A stretch of DNA of 28,718 bases from Lactobacillus sp. ESL0791 (lineage in GTDB: Bacteria; Bacillota; Bacilli; Lactobacillales; Lactobacillaceae): the NCBI RefSeq assembly GCF_029433255.1, contig NZ_JAQTHU010000002.1, positions 1-28,718 on the forward strand, written 5' to 3'. The position numbers and the translations under genes are program-made. This document shows positions 13,171 through 20,795 of this stretch, one piece after another (the stretch's first letter is position 1; the number at the start of each line of letters is the position of its first letter). Below the pieces are notes generated by a model. That model did no database searches and was not told the DNA's origin. It saw nothing but the letters and a program-made list of their open reading frames with translations.

Positions 13171-14505
13171 ATGATAGATATGCAGGCAGACGTACAGAAT
13201 TATGCGCTAATCCATAATTGGCGTGAGCAGGGCAACAAAATACAGTTACGGAAGATAACCGGCATGAGCGGTGACAGACAATTTATATTCAGGCGGAAGG
13301 CACGGACTTCGCTAATTAAAGCAACCGACATGCTACCGCTTAGAAAATTGCTAGGTTCTAAGACTAAAGGTCATGTGGTACTAACCGAGGGCAACCATTG
13401 GACATGGAGACCTAATAATAAAACTCAACTGTTAACTTTACAAGTATTGGTAGGATTACTGCCCGAAGGTGATTTACTACCGTTTCTGCAATATTTTTGC
13501 GATTTAGACGTGGCAGACGCCGATATAGCTAGTCGAGAGATTGCTAAGGATAATCTGTATCAACTTGAACGAAAGAATACTAACATGCGGGGCAAGGCGT
13601 TAAAGTCGGTATTCTGGGCAGGAACTCCATCATCAACGTTACGAAAATCATCTGATGATTTATTAGCAGTAGCAAGAGCAGTATGTGTTGTCAGTTACAG
13701 CAAGGTGTTTACTAGAGGGCTTTTAACTGAAGATGCGCAAAGCAAAATTGACCGCACTACACCGCTTACGAATTTTTCTATTAAAGAATTGAAATCCATG
13801 ATTATGCCAATTATGTCAATGAGCAAAATCTCTAATTGTTTAAGTTTTCTACTATTAAGTGGCTGGTTAGTACGGATTCCCGAGAAATATACGGTGGCAG
13901 GTGCTAAAAAGTTGGCTAATAAGGAAGCGGAATTTAAAGCAAAAGTTAGTTTAAAAGACGAAATAAATGATGCCCTAGAATCAGAAAAATCTGACGATGA
14001 AGATAGTAACCAAAATGGTTTTACACCCAAAGTTACTAAAGATGGCTACATAGTTGCACCTAGTATCTATATCATGAACCCAATAGATTCAGTTGATTGG
14101 GAGAATCTATTGGACACAGTTAATCTTGATACTACCGCAAGTATCAGACCAATAATGGTTAATTATATTTTAGGCAGTGAATATGCAACTCAGTTTATTA
14201 ATCATAATAAACAAACAATTATGTTGTCAGAAATAAGTGTTGCTGAAGATGTTAAAGGTAGGCTTGAAGCTAATCCCAACGATTGTGTCACTAAGAAACA
14301 GATGGCAGTAATGCTACAACATGCGAATACGACTATGAAGGGTAACACGGCTTTGCAGCATTTAAAGGATTTACTAGTTTGGAAGCATTTTAATCTAGTA
14401 GAAATTACTAGCAGAGAAGCATCAATACTAGGGTTTAATGCCCAGAAACGAACAATGACAGACAAAGTTTTAGTTAACTATGCTGAGTACTTGCGGAGAA
14501 AATAG
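13171..14505 (+). CDS. Unknown 444-aa protein with winged-helix-like segments
   Basis: This is the first gene of the phage middle region, with ribosome site AGGAGGAAG. Two helix-rich segments look like winged helices: FSIKELKSMIMPIMSMSKIS followed by LSFLLLSGWLVRIPEKYTV, and CVTKKQMAVMLQHANTTMKG followed by LKDLLVWKHFNLVEI. An acidic linker (ALESEKSDDEDSNQNG) separates the domains. The N-terminal part has basic, DNA-binding-like stretches (RQFIFRRKARTSLIK). I see no Walker, helicase or polymerase motif. A DNA-binding replication or regulatory protein is the best guess. An ATPase or primase role is not supported. Confidence 0.6.
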   Translation: MIDMQADVQNYALIHNWREQGNKIQLRKITGMSGDRQFIFRRKARTSLIKATDMLPLRKLLGSKTKGHVVLTEGNHWTWRPNNKTQLLTLQVLVGLLPEGDLLPFLQYFCDLDVADADIASREIAKDNLYQLERKNTNMRGKALKSVFWAGTPSSTLRKSSDDLLAVARAVCVVSYSKVFTRGLLTEDAQSKIDRTTPLTNFSIKELKSMIMPIMSMSKISNCLSFLLLSGWLVRIPEKYTVAGAKKLANKEAEFKAKVSLKDEINDALESEKSDDEDSNQNGFTPKVTKDGYIVAPSIYIMNPIDSVDWENLLDTVNLDTTASIRPIMVNYILGSEYATQFINHNKQTIMLSEISVAEDVKGRLEANPNDCVTKKQMAVMLQHANTTMKGNTALQHLKDLLVWKHFNLVEITSREASILGFNAQKRTMTDKVLVNYAEYLRRK

Positions 14506-14583
14506 GGACGATTTGTAAATAACTATAAGTGCTAAATTACTAGTGGTAGGAAAAATAGTAGTTTTATTATTGGAGGAAAATAT
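14505..14583 (+). promoter_or_regulatory. Structured leader, copy 2
   Basis: It begins GGGACGATTTG directly at the stop of the 444-aa gene and ends GGTAGGAAAAATAGTAGTTT, TATTATTGGAGGAAAATAT and the start codon. It aligns along its length with 13088-13170, and CTAT/ATAG keeps the paired position. Confidence 0.5.
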
Positions 14584-15168
14584 ATGACAAGTCAGGAATT
14601 AGAAAATTATAGAGCGGAACATGTAAAAATGGCTTTCGAGTTTATAGCAGAATTGCCAGCAGACCATGCAGATTGGAAAATGATTCAAGATGATTCACTG
14701 GTACCATTTTATGCAATTAGCAAAGATGGAATTATTAAGGTATTCGCATATGGACGCAATAAAACGCACATAGTTCAGCAATACAAGAATAATTGCGGTT
14801 ATATGATAGTAGGACTCATGGGTATTGATGGGAAATCTCATACTAAAACTGTACAGCAGTTAGTAGCTAATGCTTGGCTTACAAAGCCAGGTACCAATGA
14901 AAAACTAGAAGTTGATCACATCAATGGTAACAGAACAGACAATCGGGTAGAGAACTTACAATGGCTTACTATTAGCCAGAATAGAGCAAAAAGACGAATT
15001 AATAATGGTTATCATGGACATAAAATCATTGCCGTTAAGGATGGGGTAGTAAAAGAATACCAGTCGATTCATTCGGCTAGTAAAGCTACGGGGATCAGTG
15101 ATAGTACAGTCCGTGCTGTAGCTGACGGATATAATACAAAAACTGGTTTTTATTTTTGTTACGCATAA
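14584..15168 (+). CDS. HNH homing endonuclease with NUMOD motifs
   Basis: The 194-residue protein has the order of a phage-borne free-standing homing endonuclease. A NUMOD4-like segment (LVPFYAISKDGIIKVFAYG) comes first, then the HNH core KLEVDHINGNRTDNRVENLQ (Asp-His, Asn, and Asn of ENLQW). A C-terminal NUMOD1 helix-turn-helix follows (QSIHSASKATGISDSTVRAV). Such enzymes nick DNA near their own insertion site and spread between phages. It appears intact. The duplicated leader upstream suggests it inserted, or was copied, together with its expression signals. No intron is visible around it. Confidence 0.9.
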   Translation: MTSQELENYRAEHVKMAFEFIAELPADHADWKMIQDDSLVPFYAISKDGIIKVFAYGRNKTHIVQQYKNNCGYMIVGLMGIDGKSHTKTVQQLVANAWLTKPGTNEKLEVDHINGNRTDNRVENLQWLTISQNRAKRRINNGYHGHKIIAVKDGVVKEYQSIHSASKATGISDSTVRAVADGYNTKTGFYFCYA

Positions 15169-15220
15169 AATTAAAACAACCCCATTATTCGTATTATACC
15201 GCAAGCTGAGGAGCAAATAA

Positions 15221-15400
15221 ATGAAAAAAGGAAAAGTAATAGAAAAATTATTAGCAGTATTGAGTTCAGTACTACTTGGTGGAGGAGCAGGTATTGCAAT
15301 AGGAGGCTGTACAGCTACTAGCCTTACCACAAGTATTACAGGTTTGGCCATGATGGTGATTGGCTGGGCAAGTCTGAAGGTAGTTGAAAAGATTGGATGA
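15221..15400 (+). CDS. Small two-helix membrane protein (59 aa)
   Basis: The start is ATG after GAGGAGCAAATAA. The peptide begins MKKGKVIEKLLAVLSSVLLG and has two hydrophobic segments around a GGCTAT turn, ending WASLKVVEKIG. Hairpin topology, small size and a basic start are holin-like, but the gene lies in the middle region, away from the lysis position. It overlaps the start of the next gene. I cannot assign a family. Confidence 0.6.
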   Translation: MKKGKVIEKLLAVLSSVLLGGGAGIAIGGCTATSLTTSITGLAMMVIGWASLKVVEKIG

Positions 15401-16190
15401 TACCAAAGAACTGTGGGACAGAACATTAGCTGAGATACAGTCTATGACCTACTTCCATCAAGAAGCAGGGAAGGTGGCAAGTGTTACCCATCAATCCCAG
15501 TATGAAGCACGGACATCGTTAATTAATGAGTTATACCTCAAACGACTTAAAGCCTTTGCACCTCGCAAGATATTATCGATGGCATTACACAATGATTCAT
15601 GGTTACGAACTCGCATCACATACTCACGAAAAGGGTTAATAAATCAGCATCTAAAAGAGGTAAAGAAGCTGGCTAACCAAGATGTTGAAGAACTTGTAGA
15701 TGTACTACCAATGATAAGCGAATACGACATTGGGCAGGCTGTACGAGTGGTGCCATTAATTTTTAGCAATGACCGTACTAAAGGATTTATTCAGACAACT
15801 TTACAACATGGTGAACTTGAAGCACGGGACAAATATCATCTGTCTAAAAGGCAATTTAATAGGAAAGTCAATGATATTAGCAGGTATTGCAGTAAGCATA
15901 GAGGTGAAATTAGGCAATTTATACCTAACACAGAGAAACAGCAACTATTAGCCAATCGGTTGAAGAAGTTGAAAACAATGTTGTTACTGATAAATCGAGA
16001 TGATGACTACTCGGTACAGCAGCTAATGTATAGCGACTGCAAATTCTGGGAAGATACAATTGGTGAAATACCGCAGGTGCAATATCAATACTATCTTTTA
16101 CATGACTACAGCCATAGTGAGGATAAAACAGCTTTTATTAGCTATATCAATGAGCAAATTAATCAATTAGAAGAACAATTAAGGGGTTAA
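15384..16190 (+). CDS. Possible late transcription regulator, unknown family (268 aa)
   Basis: No in-frame ATG occurs near the start. TTG at 15384 (after GAAGG) or TTG at 15393 is likely, both overlapping the small membrane gene. The protein is helical and basic. A helix-turn-helix-like stretch in the middle reads LEARDKYHLSKRQFNRKVND, resembling sigma region 4/ArpU-type DNA-binding segments. It sits shortly before the SSB, HNH and terminase genes, where ArpU/RinA-type late activators are usually found, but it is longer than those. The regulatory role is inferred from place and motif. Confidence 0.5.
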   Translation: MKRLDDTKELWDRTLAEIQSMTYFHQEAGKVASVTHQSQYEARTSLINELYLKRLKAFAPRKILSMALHNDSWLRTRITYSRKGLINQHLKEVKKLANQDVEELVDVLPMISEYDIGQAVRVVPLIFSNDRTKGFIQTTLQHGELEARDKYHLSKRQFNRKVNDISRYCSKHRGEIRQFIPNTEKQQLLANRLKKLKTMLLLINRDDDYSVQQLMYSDCKFWEDTIGEIPQVQYQYYLLHDYSHSEDKTAFISYINEQINQLEEQLRG

Positions 16191-16197
16191 AAAAATA

Positions 16198-16476
16198 ATG
16201 AGTAAAAATATTAACAAAGTAAAAATTAGCGGAATGGTTGCACAGAATCCTAAATTAGTTTCAGAAAAATTATTCAAATTTACTATCAGGACAGATGAAA
16301 TTAATGATAATGGCAAACAGGTACATGCCTTTATACCGATAGCTTCACAGGAAGAAGTATCTAAAGGTGATGTGGTAGAAGTAACAGGTAGAATTACTAC
16401 AGCATCAGCACATCATGAAGACGGTACATGGTCTAACTATTGGAATGTATTGGCTGACAAGGTATGTATTGGCTGA
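16198..16476 (+). CDS. ssb: Truncated single-stranded DNA-binding protein (OB-fold part)
   Basis: The 92 residues cover an OB fold: NKVKISGMVAQNPKLVSE, LFKFTIRTDEIND, QVHAFIPIASQEEVSKGDVV, EVTGRITTASAHHEDG and WNVLADK. The frame then ends in VCIG-stop because of a 19-bp tandem duplication at 16447-16484. Removing one unit restores reading into ADKVINKGQVESDDGTDYYS and gives a 199-residue protein of normal SSB layout. The OB domain might still bind DNA. It lacks the C-terminal tail used for partner contacts. Confidence 0.75.
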   Translation: MSKNINKVKISGMVAQNPKLVSEKLFKFTIRTDEINDNGKQVHAFIPIASQEEVSKGDVVEVTGRITTASAHHEDGTWSNYWNVLADKVCIG

Positions 16477-16484
16477 CAAGGTAA
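16447..16484 (+). repeat. 19-bp tandem duplication that shifts the ssb frame
   Basis: GTATTGGCTGACAAGGTAT (16447-16465) is followed directly by GTATTGGCTGACAAGGTAA (16466-16484), identical except at the last base. Nineteen is not a multiple of three, so the reading frame changes inside the OB domain's last strand. Confidence 0.9.
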
Positions 16485-16816
16485 TCAATAAGGGACAAGT
16501 CGAATCTGATGATGGTACTGATTATTACAGTCAGCATGGTGCAGGTAGTGATTGGCTTAATCGACAAAAGGCTAATACTGGTAAGCAGCAGGTACGAGCA
16601 AACCCTAATCATTATGCAAGTGGTGGTTACGAATCAAAATGGGAAAAGGAAGCTAAGGCTGATTACCAGAAGCGTCTACATGATGCCGAAGCCAAAATTG
16701 ATAACTCTAGTGCTAATAAAGAAACCACCAAACCAAATCATAAGCAGTTATCTGAGGAAGAAAGGGATTCTGCTATTGCTGCTGCTAAAACGATATTAGC
16801 GGAATATACAGATTAG
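16466..16816 (+). pseudogene. Detached C-terminal part of ssb
   Basis: The frame continues VLADKVINKGQVESDDG and then a Gln/Asn/Lys-rich linker (SDWLNRQKANTGKQQVRANP) to an end reading AAAKTILAEYTD. This is the disordered C-terminal half of the broken SSB. In-frame ATGs upstream (16415, 16445) have no ribosome site. The usual acidic DDDLPF-type tip is not present, although the last residues are acidic/aromatic. Confidence 0.7.
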
Positions 16817-16970
16817 GAGATGGTGCTAAGAGTAGAAATTAATTAATGATGTAAACACATTGGAACATTATAATTTTATCGCTAACGAAGAAGATGCAAG
16901 TTGGCAAACTGAATTGCTAATTGTGCACCTTTTTTTATTTATGAATAAACAGCAATATTTTGAATTTTCG

Positions 16971-16986
16971 TACACGAGCATGTGTA
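16971..16986. promoter_or_regulatory. TACAC-N6-GTGTA element, copy 1
   Basis: It lies 31 bases before the HNH gene in TTTTCGTACACGAGCATGTG. TTGAAT and TGTATT, 17 bases apart, could form a promoter whose spacer holds the repeat. The same element precedes the DUF1056 gene at 21548-21563. The rest of 16817-17016 holds no clear gene. Confidence 0.5.
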
Positions 16987-17016
16987 TTAAGTGAGGAAAG
17001 AGGTTGATATAGGAAC

Positions 17017-17574
17017 ATGATTCATAATCTGCCGAATTATCAGGAACCAACTAATAGCTATCATCATTGCTCATACCCAAAGTGTACAGAATTAGTTCAA
17101 GGTAATAATCATTACTGCGATAAACACTGGCAGTTACGGCAACAGGAATATTCGGCTATTAAACATGATGCTAATAATAAACCAAGTTCCAGAGCTAAAC
17201 GACTATACAGCCAGAAGCAGTATAACCAAACCAAGAGAGATGAAGATGCCAACGATTTTTACCATAGTAAACAATGGCAACGGGTACGCTATTATATTTT
17301 GCAGAGGGACATTTATACCTGTCAGATTTGTGGTAACAACTACCAGCCTAATCATCTAACGGCAGATCATATACTTCCGAGGAAGTATTGTGGTGACTTA
17401 GACCATCAACTAAACCCAGAGAATTTATGGACACTATGTAGCCGTTGCAATAGTGCCAAGCAGTACCTTGAAAGACAAATTGAAAATAAATATGGTGCTA
17501 AGTCTAAAGACGAATTTACCAAAATTACTAAGACTGAATGGGAGAAGAGAGTATTACGGATTGAAAGAGATTAG
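17017..17574 (+). CDS. HNH endonuclease of the packaging module
   Basis: The 185-residue protein has an N-terminal Cys/His cluster (CSYPKCTELVQGNNHYCDKH) and a C-terminal zinc-type HNH domain. The core runs CQICGNNYQPNHLTADHILP, then NPENLWTLCSRCNSAKQ. In HK97-like cos phages an HNH protein next to the terminase helps cleave DNA at cos during packaging. The order HNH, cos candidate, TerS and TerL is exactly that arrangement. Key Cys, His and Asn residues are present. Confidence 0.9.
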   Translation: MIHNLPNYQEPTNSYHHCSYPKCTELVQGNNHYCDKHWQLRQQEYSAIKHDANNKPSSRAKRLYSQKQYNQTKRDEDANDFYHSKQWQRVRYYILQRDIYTCQICGNNYQPNHLTADHILPRKYCGDLDHQLNPENLWTLCSRCNSAKQYLERQIENKYGAKSKDEFTKITKTEWEKRVLRIERD

Positions 17575-17619
17575 CAACAAACATTATTTTTAAAATTGCA
17601 GATTTTGTTATTATTGAAA

Positions 17620-17710
17620 CCCCCGCCCCTCTAAGTTTGAGATAGAGCGTATCACATGAAACCATGGTTCTCGCTTCCCTATTTCACTTAATTAGTTTTA
17701 GCAGAGGGGC
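17620..17710. promoter_or_regulatory. Probable cos site
   Basis: The stretch lies between HNH and TerS. A GC-rich run (ACCCCCGCCCCTCT) stands out from AT-rich surroundings. GCCCCTCT (17625-17632) and AGAGGGGC (17703-17710) form an outer inverted repeat, GATAG/CTATTTC and GCG/CGC lie inside, and the palindrome AACCATGGTT (17660-17669) is at the centre. Position and symmetry fit a terminase recognition and nicking region. Confidence 0.55.
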
Positions 17711-17744
17711 ATAGCTTAAAGATTAAATGAAAGAAGTTATTAGA

Positions 17745-18263
17745 ATGCGAAATGTAAAATTAACAACGGATAAGAAAGCACCAGCACATCAAAGAAAACG
17801 AACAGAAAAATTACTAGAAAAATCAAATCAATTATCAGATTTACCAACTGCACCGCCAAAGTACCTACATTCATACGCTAGAAGCATGTGGACGAAGGTA
17901 GTTCCATACTTGAACAGTACCAAAGTTGTAAAAACTCCAGATAGGGCTTTAGTTGAAGCGCTTTGCATCAATTATCAGATACTGAGGGAGAGCTATAACG
18001 AAATTAACAAAAGTGGCGTTCAGGCAAAAATCATTAAATCGCTACAAAATTCATCTGGTGAAGTAATTGGTAAAGACTTCATTGGCTATAAAGCTAATCC
18101 AGCACTAAAGTCAATAGATTCAGCCTCTGTAAAAATTAATAGCTTGGGTAGTCAGTTAGGATTAAGTCCTTCAGCTAGGGCACAATTAACATCCTTGGAT
18201 ATTGATGAAGATGATACCAATGTTGCTGACTTACTAAATGGTGGGGATAAGGATGAGTTCTAA
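17745..18263 (+). CDS. terS: Terminase small subunit, P27 family
   Basis: I prefer ATG at 17745 (GAAAGAAG eight bases upstream) to 17727, giving 172 residues. The family pattern is clear: a basic N-terminus (TDKKAPAHQRKRTEKLLE), then DLPTAPPKYLHSYARSMW, VKTPDRALVEALCINYQIL and a C-terminal LGSQLGLSPSARAQLTSL. TerS recognises the cos region and loads TerL. The stop lies inside the first codons of TerL (overlapping frames), normal for this module. Confidence 0.9.
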   Translation: MRNVKLTTDKKAPAHQRKRTEKLLEKSNQLSDLPTAPPKYLHSYARSMWTKVVPYLNSTKVVKTPDRALVEALCINYQILRESYNEINKSGVQAKIIKSLQNSSGEVIGKDFIGYKANPALKSIDSASVKINSLGSQLGLSPSARAQLTSLDIDEDDTNVADLLNGGDKDEF

Positions 18264-20163
18264 AGTTAAGGAGTTTGACTTTACAAAGAGGAACGTAAAA
18301 TTACTGCCTACCTTCAAGTCATTACTGGATGTGGGTTATTTTAATGAAGTGGTTGAGAAGTACAAAGACCCTGCTACAAGGTATTCCATTAAGGTTTTAA
18401 CAGGAAAACAGTTAGCCTGTTATAAAATCCAACTGGCTTGCTTTCGTCACTTAAACGACTTAGTCAGGGCGAACAATAGTGATTTTGAATATTATTATGA
18501 TTTAGAAAAATGCCACGAGATATTAAACTTTGCGAAATTGTGCCCTGACGTATCAATGAATAAGCCTACGCCCTTAATGCTTTTCCAGAAGGCTCAGCTC
18601 TGTCTCATTCAAGGCTGGCGAGCAAAGAAAGACAAACAAAAAAGGTTCACCTATGTCCTACTAAGTGAAGCAAGAACTAACGGGAAGACCTATATCAGTA
18701 ACATCCTTCTGGCTTACAACTTTCTAATCGAAAATCTTAACAGTTACAATCAAGACAACCTCTACAGTGCGCCAGTAGAAAAGCAGAGCAATAAGGGTTG
18801 GAGGTACATTAAGCAAACCTTCAGGCTACTAGGTGAAACACTTGGCTTTAAGAAGTTAATCAAACAGATGCAAATTGATGCCAACGATGACGTTGTGAAA
18901 TCCAAGAAATCACTGAGTAATCTGCAAAGGCTAACTGCTAATTCTGGGCAATTTGACGCATATCACTTTTTACTTGCAGTAGTAGATGAGTATGGGGATT
19001 CTCACTGGAACAATGGTTCAATGGGAAGAATTACTTCAGGACAAGTTCAGACTAAAAACCACCAAGTAATTGCCGTCAGTACAGCGTATGGCAACAGTAA
19101 TTGCCCAATGTTTGAGGATGAAAAAAGGCTGCTTCAAGTGTTAGAGAAGGACAATAATCGAGATGAAGATAGTTCACTAATGTTGGTCTGGGAACAAGAT
19201 AACATTGATGAAACAGATGAGCCTGAGTTATGGGTTAAAAGCAATCCATTGTTAGACCTGCCTAGTTTGCATGACACGCTGTTAAAAGGATTAAAGGACG
19301 AATATGAGCGCAGGAGTAAATCAGGTGAGGTCTATAAATTCCAGAATAGAAATCTAAATCTATGGCTTGCTACCAGTGTCAACAAGTATTTACAGCTAGA
19401 TGATATTCAATCGGCTGTTATTAAGAATGATGAGTTCGACATTACTGGTAGAGATTGTTATGCAGGGTTTGACCTATCAAGGTTTTCAGACGATACGGCT
19501 ATAGCATTTGTTTTTCCCTTTATGGAAGATGGCCAGAAGAGATTCTTCATCTATCAGCATAGTTTCGTGCCTACGGCAAGGGCACAAAAAAGTATAACTA
19601 TTAAGTCTGAACAGGACGGAATTAACTATCAAGGCGCTGAAGATAAAGGGTTTTGTGATGTTGCTAAGAATCAATACGGCGAGATTGACGAAGAACTTGT
19701 TGGGAATTGGCTGCTAGAATTTATCAAGAAGTACAAATTAAACATTAAAGCCTTTGTCTATGATACTTATGGAGCATCAACATTAACAGACTGGTGGGAG
19801 CAGCAACTACCTAGTATTCCATTCATCACATTGAGACAGGGCACCCTTAGCCTTGATAGCCCTACTAATGTTTTACGAAAGGCTTTTGAAACTAAACAAA
19901 TCAGAATGTATGAGGATCCGATTTTGCAGTATAGTGTATCCAATGCTGTAATTACCGAGAATGCTTATGGGGCAAAGATTGATAAAGAAAAGAGGACAGC
20001 CAAAATTGATTGTGTTGACGCAATTATTGACGCAATGAGTGAGGCGGTTTATTGGTTTACTGACCCAGACAGAAACCAACAAGACGAATCTAAAAAGAAT
20101 CCGTTCGGAGATATGAGCCAGGATGATATTAATGATTACTACAAAAATTATTTTGGGTTTTAG
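18253..20163 (+). CDS. terL: Terminase large subunit
   Basis: The product has 636 residues from ATG 18253, with an in-frame ATG at 18238 as alternative. The ATPase domain shows a loose Walker A (LLSEARTNGKTY) and a Walker B (LLAVVDEYGDSHW). The RNase H-like nuclease begins CYAGFDLSRFSDDTAIAF, and a late acidic motif reads KIDCVDAIIDAMSEA. It powers DNA entry into the prohead and cuts the concatemer. No truncation is visible, so packaging ATPase function may persist even though the tail genes are incomplete. Confidence 0.93.
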   Translation: MSSKVKEFDFTKRNVKLLPTFKSLLDVGYFNEVVEKYKDPATRYSIKVLTGKQLACYKIQLACFRHLNDLVRANNSDFEYYYDLEKCHEILNFAKLCPDVSMNKPTPLMLFQKAQLCLIQGWRAKKDKQKRFTYVLLSEARTNGKTYISNILLAYNFLIENLNSYNQDNLYSAPVEKQSNKGWRYIKQTFRLLGETLGFKKLIKQMQIDANDDVVKSKKSLSNLQRLTANSGQFDAYHFLLAVVDEYGDSHWNNGSMGRITSGQVQTKNHQVIAVSTAYGNSNCPMFEDEKRLLQVLEKDNNRDEDSSLMLVWEQDNIDETDEPELWVKSNPLLDLPSLHDTLLKGLKDEYERRSKSGEVYKFQNRNLNLWLATSVNKYLQLDDIQSAVIKNDEFDITGRDCYAGFDLSRFSDDTAIAFVFPFMEDGQKRFFIYQHSFVPTARAQKSITIKSEQDGINYQGAEDKGFCDVAKNQYGEIDEELVGNWLLEFIKKYKLNIKAFVYDTYGASTLTDWWEQQLPSIPFITLRQGTLSLDSPTNVLRKAFETKQIRMYEDPILQYSVSNAVITENAYGAKIDKEKRTAKIDCVDAIIDAMSEAVYWFTDPDRNQQDESKKNPFGDMSQDDINDYYKNYFGF

Positions 20164-20191
20164 AGCTATAATGGAGAAAAGGAGAATTTTA

Positions 20192-20317
20192 ATGGATATA
20201 TTGGATACCTATATCAAAAACCGTAGCAAAATAGACCCAAAATTCAAGGAAGAACTTAAAAAGGCTGATGAGAAGCTAGATTCTAAATTAGCATCTTTAA
20301 ACAAAAAAAGTAGCTAA
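20192..20317 (+). CDS. Small helical protein after TerL (41 aa)
   Basis: The ATG follows AAAAGGAG. The sequence is MDILDTYIKNRSKIDPKFKE followed by a Lys/Glu helix. YIKNRSKIDPKF resembles the start of HigA-type antitoxins, but no helix-turn-helix domain follows. It could be an antitoxin fragment or an independent small late protein. A hairpin overlapping its end (20308-20339) terminates - strand transcripts. Confidence 0.55.
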   Translation: MDILDTYIKNRSKIDPKFKEELKKADEKLDSKLASLNKKSS

Positions 20318-20339
20318 ACCATATTAGGTCTAGCTACTT
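20308..20339 (-). terminator. Terminator of the hicAB operon
   Basis: On the - strand AAGTAGCTAGACC pairs with GGTTTAGCTACTT (13 bp, one G-T), followed by a run of T. It stops antisense transcripts before they enter terL. Confidence 0.75.
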
Positions 20340-20393
20340 CCATAGTTGCTAAATCCGTGTTATCATATCAATGAAGATATTAATAATGATAGT

Positions 20394-20540
20394 GGAACGA
20401 AGCTATGAGATTGAGCTTTTCGGCACTGCGTTCCGAGGTACATGGTGGTGTACCCCATAGCCAGTGCCAAACACCAAAAGGTTTGTCAAAATAAGACTTC
20501 CTTTCATTGTGAACTACGGGGTACATGATTGCTCATGTAC
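20394..20540 (+). ncRNA. Candidate structured RNA with interleaved stems
   Basis: Perfect complements interleave: GGAACG (20394-20399) with CGTTCC (20429-20434); GCTATG (20402-20407) with CATAGC (20456-20461); GGCACTG (20422-20428) with CAGTGCC (20462-20468); and hairpin GGTACA-TGGTGG-TGTACC (20437-20454). Partner strands abut one another, as in compact pseudoknotted ribozymes or switches. CAAAC/GTTTG follows, then GTACATGA-TTGC-TCATGTAC with TATTTTATT as a possible end. No ORF is present. If the - strand is transcribed, this would instead be the 3' UTR of hicAB. Confidence 0.5.
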
Positions 20541-20600
20541 TATTTTATTATAGCAAATTAAAAAGGTGCTTACTTAATTGCAAGTGCTTTTTTTTGATGT

Positions 20601-20690
20601 CTAAACTATTTCTCTGATTGCGAATAAAACAATTGCTAATAAAATTGCAAATACAGCAGATTCATAATATCTTTTTTCTTTTTTACTCAT
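20601..20690 (-). CDS. 29-residue single-helix membrane peptide
   Basis: The sequence is MSKKEKRYYESAVFAILLAI followed by VLFAIREIV. Its ATG overlaps the stop of the 33-aa ORF (ATGAGTAA), so translation is coupled. It is the last gene of the hicAB operon. The basic start and single helix resemble small toxin-like or regulatory membrane peptides. Function unknown. Confidence 0.5.
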   Translation of the reverse strand: MSKKEKRYYESAVFAILLAIVLFAIREIV

Positions 20691-20784
20691 TCTTATGCTT
20701 TACCGCCCCTGTGCCATCATCAGTAGTCCCAGTACTTACTATTGAGCATACCAAAATTATTGTCCAAGCCGTTCTTTTACTCAT
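20683..20784 (-). CDS. 33-residue hydrophobic peptide after hicB
   Basis: It starts MSKRTAWTIILVCSIVSTGT and ends in a charged tail (VKHKNE). GAAAGG lies eight bases upstream of the ATG, shortly after the hicB stop. The short hydrophobic core includes a Cys (ILVCS), which could hint at lipid attachment, but the peptide is very small. Function unknown. Confidence 0.5.
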   Translation of the reverse strand: MSKRTAWTIILVCSIVSTGTTDDGTGAVKHKNE

Positions 20785-20795
20785 GGTTTACCTTT

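Noticed and set aside
15221..15400. Holin call for the 59-aa two-helix protein
   Set aside because: Topology fits, but it lies far from the lysis position and no lysin is adjacent. Left as an unknown membrane protein.
16860..16993. 44-codon frame from TTG (EHYNFIANEEDASWQTE)
   Set aside because: It has no ribosome site, a T-rich stretch in the middle, and it runs over the TACAC-N6-GTGTA element. Evidence is too weak.
20394..20468. HDV-like ribozyme assignment
   Set aside because: P1-, P2- and P4-like helices are in the right order, but no convincing P3 with its catalytic loop and no normal J4/2 are present. It is kept only as an unclassified structured element.
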